Assembly: GCF_947172395.1 (NCBI RefSeq)
Contig: NC_069109.1
Location: forward strand, 5,188,968 to 5,252,967
DNA from: Bicyclus anynana
Lineage: Eukaryota; Arthropoda; Insecta; Lepidoptera; Nymphalidae
Direction: 5' to 3'
DNA: 64,000 bases
Of the stretch, positions 1 through 11,225 are shown one piece after another. Under the pieces are notes generated by a model that searched no databases, was not told the origin of the DNA, and was given only the letters and a program-made list of their open reading frames with translations. The position numbers and the translations under genes are program-made. How positions within the stretch are numbered: the stretch's first letter is position 1; every line of letters starts with the position of its first letter.

Positions 1-396
1 TTTGCAGACGCAGCTCAAAACTAAATAAAAAAATACGCATTCCACAGACAAGACAATTTAAATTTTTTATCATACAATCAGGGCCTTTCTTAAGTACTCG
101 AATCCACCTGTGATGATTCTATTTACGAATTAAACCTCCGTTTTATAGAGGTCATAATTTTAGTATGTCTAAACGATGTTGAACCTTTTCAGTTTTACAG
201 TAGGCTAGTACTTGTAAAACACAAAAATTACAAAAACCAAAATTACTTTAGCTCCTAGAAGCTGAAATGCTTGTGGAATGGTAAGATGACAGTGTTTTAA
301 AGGAAGAGTAGTGAAAAATACTTTAGTGCATAAAAACATTAAAAAATACTTAATGTTCCAATTTTGGAACCAAGAATATGGAAGTTAAGAACTCAC

Positions 397-429
397 CACG
401 ACGAGTAAGACAGCGAATACAGCCTTCAT
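397..429 (-). CDS. First coding exon of a small secreted protein, copy 1
   Basis: On the minus strand ATG at 429 opens 11 codons reading MKAVFAVLLVV, followed at once by a strong donor (GTGAGT, 396-391). A short charged start followed by an unbroken hydrophobic run is the beginning of a signal peptide. A TATATAA lies about 91 bp upstream of the ATG, giving a short 5' UTR, as in many small inducible or tissue-specific insect secreted-protein genes. The remaining exons would lie left of the window. The duplicate at 7980-8012 has the same 11 codons. The mature protein is unknown, so no family is assigned. Confidence 0.6.
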
Positions 430-519
430 GTTGATAAGGTTTATGTAGTAATATGGAGAAGTTAGAAGATCTGTGGTAGGAATGCCTGAACAAGATGAAC
501 TGTGTCTGCACTTGCTCTG

Positions 520-526
520 TTATATA
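520..526 (-). promoter_or_regulatory. TATA box of exon copy 1
   Basis: TATATAA on the minus strand, 91 bp upstream of the ATG at 429. Transcription would start around 490-497, where the minus strand reads ACAGTTCATC. The same box and spacing recur in the duplicate. Confidence 0.5.
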
Positions 527-756
527 CTCAACACGAAACTACACTTAACCCCTATGTACACAAAACTGTTTAATTTTTGTTCTTTATCTGTGCAAATATT
601 TATTTGAGAATTTTCTTTTTAATTATTTTATCATTGAGCACATTTTTGATTAGGATTTCGTATGCTTCGGATATAAACCTAACAACTTTTTTTTATATTT
701 TTTACTCATTCAGGTTAGTAGGGGAATTAATAGAGTATTTTCCTCATTTTGATGAT

Positions 757-990
757 TTTTTTAACCGACTTCCAAAGGGGAGGTTCTACATTCGGCTGTA
801 CCTACCTATGTATCTTTTTTATGTATGTATGTATGTCCAGCGACATTTGTAGACCGATTTGATTTTTTTTTGTTAAGTTTATTTTTTGGTATTATTTTTT
901 TTTGTTAAGTTTATTATTTGGTTATTAAAATATAAATAATTAAATACAGCTGAATGTAGAACCTCCTCTTTTTTTGAAGTCGGTTAAAAA
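757..990. mobile_element. MITE with AACCGACTTCC inverted termini, copy 1
   Basis: The left end reads TTTTTTAACCGACTTCCAAA and continues through GTTCTACATTCGGCTGTA. The right end is its reverse complement (ACAGCTGAATGTAGAACC to GTCGGTTAAAAAA). The termini are about 45 bp and the core is AT-rich. It is a non-autonomous element; the superfamily was not determined. It is shared with the duplicate block, so it predates the duplication. Confidence 0.6.
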
Positions 991-1007
991 AAATCTTTCT
1001 AGTAGTA

Positions 1008-1118
1008 ATAGTCTCTGCGCTACACCGCGTACAGATGGTCGGACAGACAGACGGACATGAGGAAACTATATGGGTAACTACAAGGGTTGCTTGGTGACTA
1101 CGGAACCCTAAAACCAAA
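1008..1118. repeat. Interspersed repeat with GGACAGACAGACGGACATG core
   Basis: A repeat reading GTCTCTGCGCTACACCG... ACTACGGAACCCTAAAA. It recurs at 8590-8695 in the duplicate, and a related piece lies at 29172-29250. It has no coding capacity. Confidence 0.5.
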
Positions 1119-1519
1119 ACCAAAGGCAAACCATCTTCCGAAAACAGAACATCTGTAAGTACATGTACCAACATTACGTAACATATTATGTACATAATAC
1201 ATGCAATTGCAAAGATTTATTATAGTATCTTTGCATAGTATCAAGTAATGTTTCAAGTAAGCAAATGTAATATAAGTGCGTTTTGGGGTTAGGCGGGAAA
1301 GGTTTATTTTGATAAGTATAAATAGAATAAGTAAAATTTAGTCCAAATATAGTCCAAAATAAAATCAAATTTTTTAAATAAAAAAATGGTTGTTGTGCCT
1401 CTCTCGCCATAGATAGGTATAGTGTGTCGCGGACTTTTTTGTAGATATTTTTAAGATCTACAACTAATTAGAACATTTTGTTTTTCTATTTTTCATAGTT
1501 TAAGCAGCGTACGCAAAAT

Positions 1520-1760
1520 AAGTAACTTTTCTGGTTGATTTTTTACACCTTGTGTACGAAAAACCCAAATATCTTACGGAACCCTATTTTTTACCAAAAT
1601 AAAATTTAGCCTATGTTACTTGTGGATAATGTAGCTTTCGAATGGTGAAAGAATTTTTAAAATCGGTCCAGTAGTTTCTGAGCCTATTCATTACAAACAA
1701 ACAAACATACAAACAAGTTTTCCTCTTTATATTATTAGTATAGAAGTATAGATATGACAC
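1520..1760 (+). repeat. 3' end of an unclassified retroelement
   Basis: The same sequence, from ACTTTTCTGGTTGATTTTTT to a (CAAA)n-like tail and ATATTATTAGTATAGA, recurs at 62355-62595. Only the 3' end is present and no reading frame survives. Confidence 0.55.
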
Positions 1761-1914
1761 CAACACATGCACTATGCATACTAACACTGAGGCGAACAAA
1801 GGCTTAATTTCATTTAGTTAAATAGTAAACAACGAAAGTCACACATCAGCGTTTTAAAAACGCGACGATTTTTTTCGAGCTTTGTTGCATTTTCAATTTT
1901 GTATTATAGTCTTA

Positions 1915-2300
1915 AAAGTGATTACTAATATAACAAAACTAATGTTGAACAAAGGTATGATTCACAACACTTGTCAGGACAACTTAATTAACAAATCAAA
2001 CTGTAACCCAAATAAGATCCTAGAATGGCAGAGAATGACCTTGAGTGAAGTCACGTACTTGCGAACGATGTGTGTAGGGTTAAAGGCGCCTTTTACTGAT
2101 ATCAAACACTCCCCTTTTCCACTCAAGTCACTCTCCCCGCCTATTCCAAGTAACCCATAAAGAATTACTCAACAATAGATGTGGACGGTTCGAACGCCAC
2201 GAGCACACTGAAGCCAACACCCAACACGAGATCGTGCGACGTCATATCCGTCACAGACTACTATTTCCAACACTAAACGGCGATAACATTTGGGCGTTGG
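1915..2300 (+). repeat. Interspersed repeat, inverted copy at 24990-25310
   Basis: The reverse complement of this block is found at about 24990-25310 beside an astacin-like exon. Shared landmarks are CACTCCCCTTTTCCACTCAA and the GAACGCCACGAGCACACTGAAG region. It is a dispersed element with no protein signature. From 2300 to 3340 I see only AT-rich DNA without a gene. Confidence 0.6.
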
Positions 2301-3455
2301 AAATAGACCTTCATTTAACTTCATACTATTTTTGAACGCTTTTTTAACGCCCGTTAAAAAAACGCTCGTGCGCAATGGGGGCTAATTGTGTGTGTTAAAA
2401 ATATACATACATAAATTTACAGTACAGTACAGTAAGTAAACAGAAAATTGTGCATATGTGAGTGAAGTAGCCGAGTGTAAGGGCCAGGCTTAATAAAACA
2501 CAGGTTTACTTGTTAAAGACGGCTTAAATCGGGAACGTACGTGGTGACGGTTAGGCGCTTGGCGTAAAAGTCGTTGATTTTATTTAAAAGGCTGTCAAAG
2601 TCACATTATCTATGACACCATAGACGTTCCGTTTTCGGCCCTTTATTGTAAGGCACAGTAATATATTTATAGGCATTTGCGTCGCTAACACCGAGTTTGG
2701 AATACTTTGCGGTGATTTTGTAGGCACATAATACATCTAATTTCTTCAGCCCGAGTATGTAGCATCAAGGCTGTGATCAAAATAATGAAGATCTAAACAC
2801 ATTTAGGTTTTTAATCTTTCTTGCAAATTGTTGGGTAGCTAAGGAAGATTAAAAGGTTTAAATATAATATTGATCTCCTTGCCAATTGGTGTTGAAAAAT
2901 CAACCTTTTTATAATTGACTAGAGTTGTTATTAGCATGTAGGGTTAAAATAATGATGATAAAAGTCAGTCTCCCATATTATAAGCAACTCTATTTCTATG
3001 GGTTTAGGTTGATATTTAAATGTAAAGTGCAAAATTATTGGCTGATGTAAATATTGTAGTCTTAGTAGTGTATTTTCAGTGTACCAGATGGCGCTGTATT
3101 GTCTTTTTTTTTAAATTGAATAGCTCAGGGTTCTAGCTCTTTTGAGCCTCTTTCATTGTTTTGCACTGCCATCTTGTATTATATTTGGACAATATTTTGG
3201 TATTAAGTATTTAATAAATAATGGATGATGTTAATATTATTACTTGCTGAGTACAAATGTTATTTATTACTATATTAATTATGTCATAATAAAAATGAGA
3301 TTTTGTTTTAAACTTATTGTTTAACCTTGTACCTACGTATGCCCAATATTTTTATAAATGTGAGTCGGTCTGTCTGTCTGTTACCTTGTCACGGCTAAAC
3401 CAATTTGGATGAAATTTAGTATAAAGAGAAATTGGAACATGGAATAGAATATGAT

Positions 3456-3811
3456 TATCATTTTCATTAACTACCCCTTTTATTTAATTCGGCTCATTGC
3501 TGAGCACGGGTCTCCTCAGAATGAGAGGAGTAGACTAGTAGGTAGTCCACCACGCTGGCCCAATGCGTATTGGCAGACGTCACACAAAGAAAATTGCCAA
3601 GAATGCCGGGTTCCTCACGATATTTTTCCTTTACCGTTTGAGACACGTGATATTTAATTAACCGACTTCCAAAAAGGAGGAGGTTCTACGTTCGGCTGTA
3701 TGTATGTTTTTTTTTCTAGTTTCTTATCTGACGGGTAGAAGTTGACCGAATTAGAACCTACGCCCTCTAAATCGAAGGCAGAGGTCATGTCCACTGGACT
3801 ATCACGTCTCA
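3456..3811 (-). mobile_element. tRNA-derived SINE (family A), interrupted
   Basis: The tail part (3456-3656) and tRNA-like head (about 3735-3811) of family A are split by a fragment of the AACCGACTTCC repeat (3660-3712). Family A has an A-box-like GATAGCCCAGTGGATATGAC and a B-box GGTTCGAATCC in its head. This is the most diverged copy in the window. Confidence 0.7.
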
Positions 3812-4287
3812 TGCAATAGATATACGCTACTGTTTGTTCCGGTAAAATCATTGGTTCCCGCGGAATGAATAAAAAAATAAATTAAGCATCGTTCAAAAAC
3901 GAATAGACCGATTTACTTAAAATTCGAATCCGAAATCCGTTAATCAAAAATAAAAATACAATAGGTAAATGAGAAAATAAAATATTTATTGCAATAACTT
4001 TCTTAACCAATTTTAACAAAGCCAAGGGTTAGCATAATATTCATAGCTGCCCATAAAATAGTGTCAGCAAAGTAAGATGAACGATGTACTACCAAATTTA
4101 TGTATGCGCATGGGACAGACATTATTAGAAAAAAAAACTCAGAACCAGAAAGTACAAAATAACCTATTCAACAAAATCAGCTCCTTTGTTGAATAGTTTT
4201 TCTTAATCATTATGTAGATAAAATTTACCGAAACTATACGAGTAATAATTCATATTACAAGGAATTTTTCAAGGATTTTTCATATTG

Positions 4288-4495
4288 CAAGGAGGTTTTT
4301 GTCTTTGGTGTTTTTTTTTCAATTTGTCCCCATAGGCAAAGATTGGTAGTTATACAGCCCGCTTGAGACGTTGAGTATTTTTATTATGGGAATTTACAAA
4401 GAGGTTTTCGTCTTTGATGTTTTTTTTTTCAATTTGTTCCCATAGGCAAAGATTGGTAGTTAAACAGCCCGTTTGAGATGTTGAGTATTTTTGGT
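4288..4495. repeat. Two tandem ~105-bp units
   Basis: The unit begins GAGGTTTTTGTCTTTG, includes CCCATAGGCAAAGATTGGTA and ends GTTGAGTATTTTT. It appears twice with about 10 percent difference. A related piece on the opposite strand is seen near 32585-32645 (AGGCAAAGATTGTTGACC). Confidence 0.7.
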
Positions 4496-4640
4496 GTACA
4501 TGTTTCTACTCGTTGACTCTACTTCAGTGCAGCAAACAATGTCGATGATCCAGTATTTAGTCTAGCTCGAAGGGTCACCCTGTGAAAAAACGTAGACTTA
4601 TTATTATTAGAGCTACCTACAGAGGGCCTAGTGGCAGTTT

Positions 4641-4774
4641 GATACTGCTACTATCGCGTTAACGTAAACGCGAATTTCTTAGGAATTGAAACAGCGCCAT
4701 CTAGTGGCACTACTGCACTACTGTTTCAATTCCATATAAATTTGCGTTTACGTTAACGCGATAGTAACAGTATG
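4641..4774. mobile_element. Foldback MITE with CTCF-like motif in its loop
   Basis: Arms of about 50 bp (CTACTATCGCGTTAACGTAA ... GGAATTGAAACAG and its reverse complement at 4721-4773) flank a ~26-bp loop, AGCGCCATCTAGTGGC and following bases. The reverse complement of that loop matches the 14-base vertebrate CTCF consensus exactly. No reading frame. Confidence 0.65.
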
Positions 4775-4929
4775 AAAACATTGAAAACACCCACTAGGCA
4801 CACAGCTCTCCTCTGAGAACCAATTACCTCTGATTTTTGTGACCTTTGTAGTTTGTCCTCTAATTTTATTAGACGCAGATACCCTACACTATGTAGGTTT
4901 TGAGGCAACTATTAAAATACCAAAATATA

Positions 4930-5030
4930 AGTTGAGACAAATACTAGCGGACGCTCGCGACTTCGTTCGCGTGGAAATAGATGTAAAGATGGTCCAAAAT
5001 TCTATGGAGCCTAGGATTAGTCAATGTGCC
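4930..5030. repeat. Fragment of 'ACTAGCGGACGC' retroelement
   Basis: CTAGCGGACGCTCGCGACTT followed by GGTCCAAAATTCTATGGAGCC is the 5' part of a short element present many times in the window (30615, 50236, 60165, 62255). The open frame crossing it is not a gene. Confidence 0.5.
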
Positions 5031-5422
5031 CTGGCAGAAATAAAAGAAAATAAAATGTTCAACTATTTTCGAATATACAGAACTACTTTACTTTAATTCT
5101 TTCAAAATAATATTCAATAACTCCCAAGAAAAGGTAATAATGGCGGTTTTCAGTGCAGTAGAGTATCTGATGTTTGCTGTCAATTATTGTCAAGTCATAG
5201 TTGCTATAAGAACGCCATCTTGTTAAACCTCAAGAATTTGGGTTTTAATTTGATTTATTTCTTTTTATTTAGTTAGATTTATTCACGTGTTTAAATTTAA
5301 ATAATTACCCTGTATTTTTTAAATTTTAATAATACGGAGTACAAGAAAGGACCTGAAATGGAAACATTTCTTTTCAGCTTTCACCCCCTTCTTTTTATAT
5401 TCTCGCATGTCTTAATAAATAT

Positions 5423-5500
5423 AGCTTCCATCTTAGATTGCATCATCACTTACCATCAGATGAGATTGTAGTCAAGGGCTAACTTGTAGAGAATAAAAAA
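5423..5500 (+). mobile_element. SINE family B, 3' tail only
   Basis: GCTTCCATCTTAGATTGCAT through AAGGGCTAACTTGTAGAG and an A-rich end matches the last ~80 bp of family B. The tRNA-like head is missing. Confidence 0.6.
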
Positions 5501-5768
5501 AATAAATAATAAGTAGTCCATATTTCATTTTACAAAACTATATCTTAAAACATGAACGATTAATGTAAAAAAAACTTCAATTCCATTTTAACCTTTTAGG
5601 GCTCAGACCTCTTATTGTATAGGACCTGCCTCGCTTGACGTTACTTTTCTATCAATGTATATGATCAACGATCTAATGCGATTATAAAAACTGTCTATAG
5701 TATCGATGTTTAATAGTTGTAATCGTGTTAGTCTGTTAAAGAGCTCCGTAAAAATACCTTTCTGTGTA

Positions 5769-5823
5769 ATTGAATGGTGTGAAAAACGGGCAAAGTTTTT
5801 GCCCGTTTTTCACACCATTCAAT
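5769..5823. other. Perfect 26-bp inverted repeat, 3-nt loop
   Basis: ATTGAATGGTGTGAAAAACG and six more bases pair perfectly with 5798-5823 across the loop GTT. A diverged relative of the left flank and first arm, in reverse orientation, occurs at 35520-35565, so this is part of an interspersed repeat. It could be a transposon end or could fold as RNA. Nothing else supports a miRNA. Confidence 0.6.
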
Positions 5824-6174
5824 AGTATAAGATATATACCAAATTTAAGCTCTTTTTTCCTCAAAAAATGACAGGCAATTTTGTTCGTGACCATGAGTGC
5901 CATACAGGTCCTTCTATAATTGGTCTGAGTTTTAGGGGTAGAATTCTGAAAAAATTTCGGTAAAGGATATATAATCCCAGATTTATGGGAAATACTCCTG
6001 AGCACCTTAGTTTTGGTAAACTTACCACTACATCCTTCGCTAGCTGCTGTCCTGTAGAGTTTAGTCCATTAACGAGATTTCCGACTGAAAAACAAAATTT
6101 TCACCATCTACATCGGTTCCTACTTTTTTATTTTATTTTATTTTACAAAAAACAAAAAGTGTTACATATGTAAT

Positions 6175-6642
6175 AGGGATGATGACAGTTTTTTAAAATT
6201 GTATATAAATTAAGAGTACGCTAATAGTAAAGCAAATTTGTAAAAGTAACAGGGTATCTGCGATCATTACTTTCGGAGCTACAGGGATTTAAAGGGTCAG
6301 ATTTGAGGCGCTGCCGCGGATCCCTGAAAAACGCTCCATACAAAATGGCACGAACTAATGACGTCGTAGGCAATGTAATGACCGTTAGATTTGTATGTGC
6401 GTACAAACAAAATTACTAATATCTTTGTTATTTGTGCGTTTATGTTTATAGTTCACATATTAAAAAATGTCACATTTAATGTAAGGAAGCTACAATTGTA
6501 TGAATTTTCATCTAATTACAATAAAAGATTTTAAATAGATTTTGAAATTTTATAATCTCATTTATTTTGCAAATATCCAGACAATCTTTGCTTTTTATGT
6601 ATAAATTAGTTAACATTGACCTTATTTACCCGAATATATCAT
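6175..6642 (+). mobile_element. MITE 'GGGATGATGAC', 3'-truncated copy
   Basis: It starts AGGGATGATGAC after an AT dinucleotide and runs parallel to the complete copies at 8785, 20255 and 60960, but loses the last ~25 bp near GAATATATCATCAGTC. From here to 7588 there is no gene. 7440-7480 contains a common 'GCACGAGCCGCAAGGCGAGGG' type repeat. Confidence 0.75.
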
Positions 6643-7979
6643 CAGTCTTTTTTTCAAATCTCGAAAAACCATGAATTTTTTGAGGCTATTGTGGTAAAAA
6701 ACCCTAAACCGGACTCACCGCGCGGCTTGGAAGGACTCATTCTGTCAGGGTTTCCAACTTAAGGGTTTTCCCCCCAGATTTAGGGGGCAAATAAGTGAAA
6801 TGGGATTTTTTTTAGGGGTATTTTCAGGGAATTTTTGACTCAAATTAATTTTCATAATTTTAATATTTCTTTCTTGACCTAGCGACTTATAACGACATAT
6901 AATACGATATTCTACAACCACTCTAAAGGCAACTGGCGGTAATTTTCATCGAATAAAAAAAATTGTTATTGTCTACATGACTGTGTACTGTATGATTTCA
7001 AAAAATCTGAATCTTCCGATAAAGACGTAAATATTTTGTCTGAATTAAATATAGACTTGAAACATATTACAGCATATTATTTCTAAATTATTATGAATTT
7101 AAATTTAAAGGGGGACAACTCAATAATTAAGGCGATTTTAGGGGTTTCTGACACAAAATTTAGGGATAAATATTTTGGAGAGTTGGTAACACTGCATTCT
7201 GTATCATTCTCTGCGTCAGTAGGATAGATTATGTTCTGAAAGTTACTTACCAACATTGTTTAAATCCCCCAACACATCAGTGATTACTGAGCAGTGTACG
7301 TATTCGTACATCACGCTCAAGATAGCCTGAAAATGAGTAAACAACATCATCATTGTAGTATATCCATAATAATATTTAGTGTGTTGCTTTTAAATAGTAG
7401 ATTGTTATACAAGGGGCTAAAAAGACCTATATACGAGGTATTTTTAAGGCACGAGCCGCAAGGCGAGGGCTGCTAAATAGAAACGGAGTTTATAATGGGT
7501 TCAGCCCCGCTTTTTACACTATACTTTTCACTACGGTTGCGAGAAAATAAAATAATTCAGTACAATAATCAACGTTAATATTCTTTTTTGCAGACGCAGC
7601 TCAAAACTAAATAAAAAAATACACAGACAAGACAATTTAAATTTTTTATCATACAATCAGGGCCTTTCTTAAGTACTCGAACCCACTTGTGATGATTCTA
7701 TTTACGAATTAAACCTCCGTTTTATAGAGGTCATAATTTTAGTATGTCTAAACGATTTGCGAATTGAACCATTTCAGTTTTACAGTAGGCTAGTACTTGT
7801 AAAAGACAAAAATTACAAAAACCAAAATTACTTTAGCTCCTAGAAGCTGAAATGCTTGTGGAATGGTAAAATGACAGTGTTTAAGCCAGAGTAGTGAAAA
7901 ATACTTTAGTGCATAAAAACATTAAAAAATACTTAATGTTCCAATTTTGGAAGCAAGAATATGGAAGTTAAGAACTCAC

Positions 7980-8012
7980 CACGACGAGTAAGACAGCGAA
8001 TACAGCCTTCAT
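7980..8012 (-). CDS. First coding exon of a small secreted protein, copy 2
   Basis: ATG at 8012 on the minus strand gives the same 11-residue signal-peptide start as copy 1, again ended by a GTGAGT donor (7979-7974). Its TATA box is 91 bp upstream. The next exon should lie between about 1300 and 7970. I searched for an acceptor followed by a signal-peptide continuation and found nothing convincing, so this copy may be a broken promoter-plus-exon duplicate, or the intron is long. Conservation of the exon, donor and TATA box argues that the parent gene is real. Confidence 0.55.
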
Positions 8013-8102
8013 GTTGATAAGGTTTATGTAGTAATATGGAGAAGTTTGAAGATCTGTGGTAGGAATGCCTGAACAAGATGAACTGTGTCTGCACTTGCTC
8101 TG

Positions 8103-8109
8103 TTATATA
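8103..8109 (-). promoter_or_regulatory. TATA box of exon copy 2
   Basis: TATATAA on the minus strand in the same position relative to the ATG (8012) as in copy 1. Flanking bases are almost unchanged. Confidence 0.5.
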
Positions 8110-8340
8110 CTCAACGCGAAACTACACTTAACCCCTATGCACATAAAAGTGTTTAATTTTTGTTCTTTATCTGTGCAAATATTTATTCGAGAATTTTCTT
8201 TTTAATTATTTTATCATTAAGCACATTTTTGATTAGGGTTTCGTATGCTTCGGATATAAACCTAACTATTTTTTTTTATACTTTTTGCTCATTCAGGTTA
8301 CTAACGGGACTTAATAGAGCATTTTCCTCATTTTGATGAT

Positions 8341-8576
8341 TTTTTTAACCGACTCCCAAAAAGGAGGAGGTTCTACATTCGGCTGTACCTACCTATGTAT
8401 CTTTTTTATGTATGTATGTCCAGCGACATTTGTAGACTGATTTGAATATTTTTTTGTTAAGTTTATTTTTTGGTATTATTTTTTTTTGTTAAGTTTATTA
8501 TTTGGTTATAAAAATATAAATAATTAAATACAGCTGAACGTAGAACCTCCTCTTTTTTGGAAGTCGGTTAAAAAAA
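8341..8576. mobile_element. MITE with AACCGACTTCC inverted termini, copy 2
   Basis: Counterpart of 757-990 inside the duplicated block, with both terminal inverted repeats intact. Confidence 0.6.
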
Positions 8577-8784
8577 TCTTTCTAGTAGTAATATTCTCTG
8601 CGCTACACCGCGTACAGATGGACGGACAGACAGACGGACATGAGGAAACTATATGGGTAACTACAAGGGTTGCTTGTTGACTACGGAACCCTAAAACCAA
8701 AGGCAAACCGTCTTTCGAAAATAGAACAGTTGTAAGTACATGTACCAACATTATGTAACATATTATGTACATAATACATGCAAT

Positions 8785-9286
8785 AGGGATGATGACAGTT
8801 TTTTAAATTGTATATAAATTAAGAGTATGCTAATAGTAAAGCAATTTTGTAAAAGTAACAGTTTATCTGCGATCATTACTTTCGGAGCTACAGGGATTTA
8901 AAGGGTCAGATTTGCGGCGCTGCCGCGGATCCCTGAAAAACGCCCCATACAAAATGGTACGAACTTATGACGTCGTAGGCAATGTAATGATCGTTAGATT
9001 TGTATGGGCGTTTAAACAGAATTACTAATATCTTTGTTATTTCTGCGTTTATGTTTATAGTTTATTTATTAAAAAATGTCACTTTTAATGTAAGGAAGCT
9101 AAAACTGTATGAATTTTCATCTAATTACGATAAAATATTTTTAGTAGATTTTGAAATTTTATTATCTTGTTTATTTTGCAAATATCCAGACAATCTTTGC
9201 TTTTTATGTATAAATTAGTTAACATTGACCTTATTTACCCGAAGGTATCATAAAAATCAATATATTAAAACCTAGTCATCATCCCC
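8785..9286 (+). mobile_element. MITE 'GGGATGATGAC', complete copy with empty site known
   Basis: 502 bp, left end AGGGATGATGAC and right end GTCATCATCCCC (12-bp inverted repeats, one mismatch), flanked by AT on both sides. The corresponding position in duplicate copy 1 (around 1201-1212, ATGCAATTGC) is an uninterrupted pre-insertion site with one AT, so the 2-bp target-site duplication is observed directly. It has no coding capacity. A 2-bp AT duplication with GGG-starting ends recalls ISL2EU elements of the PHIS group (from memory). Confidence 0.85.
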
Positions 9287-9564
9287 ATTGCAAAGATTTA
9301 TTATAGTATCTTTGTATATTATCAAGTAATGTAATGTTTCAAGTAAGCAAATGTAATATAAGTCCGTTTTAGGGTTAGGCGGGAAAATCGTATAAATTGC
9401 ATGTTATTTGTATTTTCATCGATTTGCTACATTTTAGAGTTTTATTTCATAAATTAGATAATTAGAATTTAGGATATTATAATATATATCACACAATATC
9501 TATACTCTATACCTACTTATAATAAAACTGGTCGATTTCTATACATTTATTCTTTTTTTTTTGT

Positions 9565-9845
9565 TTTTCGAATATCACGTGTCTCAATCGGTGAAGGAAA
9601 ACATCGTGAGGAAACCTGCATACCAGAGAATTTTCTTAATTCTCTGCGTGTGTGAAGTCTGCCAATCCGCATTGGGCCAGCGTAGTGGACTATTTTCCTA
9701 ACCCCTCTCACTTTGAGAGGAGACTCGAGATCAGCAGTGAGCCGAATATGGGTTGATATAACGAAATAACTGAAAAGTTTGAGATGCATGCCCGGACCGG
9801 ATTCGAACCAGTGCCCTCCGAATCAAAGGCAAAGGTTCATATCGC
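9565..9845. mobile_element. SINE family A, rearranged copy
   Basis: The body (9567-9758) lies on the plus strand without its head and is followed by a head fragment on the minus strand (about 9770-9845, with the inverted B-box GGATTCGAACC). Two insertions or an inversion could give this. Confidence 0.65.
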
Positions 9846-10350
9846 GTGTATACAAAATATCTTACATTGTTTGAAGATAATTGTTGAACATGAGGAAAAT
9901 AAATGTTTTAAACAAATAAAATGATAAAAAAACTGTTTACTGACTAATCTGAATGTTTATTTTTTTATTACATGATGCAGAAAAAGTCAAGATAGTAATG
10001 TTAATTTTTATGCATTTAGTTACACAATGATAGTACATGTAGTTGATGTTCTATTTTCGGAAGACGATTTTAGGATTCCGCAGTCAACAAGGAACCCTCT
10101 TAAAGTAGTTTAGTTTATGTATTCGAAGAATAAAATCGTAAGTGTCATTACACGTGTTTTAGTATTATTCCATTTGACTCCTAAATGGACGACCGGTCGC
10201 CCATCGTATCCGTCACGTGACATGTAAAAAATATAAAGTAAACTTAGGGCAATAGGCGAGCACAGTATCATGCTCCGCGCGATAGAGGAATATAAAGATT
10301 TTTTTTAATGGCTCACAACGGTAGATTAACACCGCATTCCCTGATTGTCA

Positions 10351-10694
10351 GCTTCTTTTTTTTTTTTTTTAATCTTTACAAGTTAGCCCTTGAGTACAAT
10401 CTCACCTGATGGTAAGTGATGATGTAGTCTTAGATAGAAGCGGGCTAACTTGTTAGGAGGAGGATGAAAATCCACACCCCTTTCACCCCTTTCGGTTTCT
10501 ACACGGCATCGTACCGGAACGCTAAATCGCTTGGCGGTATGTTTTTGCCGGTAGGGTGGCAACTAGCCACGGCCGAAGCCTCCCACCAGCCAGACCTGGA
10601 CCAATTAAGAAAATCTCAATCTGCCCAGCTGGGGATCGATCCCAGGACCTCCGTTTTGTAAATCCACCGCGCATACCACTGCGCCACGGAGGCC
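10351..10694 (-). mobile_element. tRNA-derived SINE (family B), near full length
   Basis: On the minus strand it reads GGCCTCCGTGGCGCAGTGGT (A-box region), then GGGATCGATCCC (B-box), then a family-specific body ending with AAGGGCTAACTTGTAAAG and an A-rich tail. The tRNA head is the internal Pol III promoter. 9846-10350 holds no gene. Confidence 0.8.
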
Positions 10695-10914
10695 GTCAAA
10701 GATGTTTCAATATATTATTTTTTGCGGCCATCAGCTAGTTTATTTCAATTTACTTCTGCGTTCAGTTAATAAAATAAAAACCAAAGGTACCATTAGTTGA
10801 ACGAATAGAATCTGTGGATATTCTTTAGTTCAGATTTGGGTATTTTATGCATACTTATAATGAAAACATTGCTATGTGTTGGTAAAATTATAGCACACGC
10901 GTAAGTACACTACT

Positions 10915-11225
10915 TCATCATTATCAACCCATATTCGGCTCACTGCTGAGCTCGAGTCTCCTCTCAGAAAGAGAGGGGTTAGGCCAATAGTCCACCACGC
11001 TGGCCCAATGCGGATTGGCAGACTTCACACACGCAGAGAATTAAGAAATTCTCTGGCGTGAAGGTTTCCTCACGATGTTTTCCTTCACCGTTTGAGACAC
11101 GTGATATTTAATTTCTTAAAATGCACACAACTGAAAAGTTGGAGGTGCATGCCCCGGACCGGATTTGAACCCACACCCTCCGGAATTGGAGGCAGAGGTC
11201 ATATCCACTGGGCTATCACGTCTCT
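10915..11225 (-). mobile_element. tRNA-derived SINE (family A), full length
   Basis: Complete copy from the (ATG)n-type tail (TCATCATTATCAACCCATAT) to the tRNA-like head with inverted B-box GGATTTGAACCC and A-box. Family A is a ~300-bp SINE with 14 copies in this window. Confidence 0.85.

Larger units (their letters stand above)
1..1304. repeat. Tandem duplicated block, copy 1
   Basis: This stretch matches 7588-9384 nearly base for base; copy 2 is longer because it carries a MITE at 8785-9286. The match starts at base 1, so the unit probably extends left of the window. The copies diverge after the shared GGTTAGGCGGGAAA. Each contains a signal-peptide exon, its TATA box and a 235-bp MITE. An uncollapsed haplotype is possible, but the differing insertion content and unique intervening sequence fit a real tandem duplication better. 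Confidence 0.85.
7588..9384. repeat. Tandem duplicated block, copy 2
   Basis: Second copy of 1-1304, 7587 bp downstream, including the signal-peptide exon and TATA box. It differs by scattered substitutions and small indels and by the 502-bp MITE at 8785-9286, which is absent from copy 1. Confidence 0.85.

Noticed and set aside
4839..5096. 85-codon open frame
   Set aside because: It crosses a dispersed short retroelement whose copies give the same peptide elsewhere.
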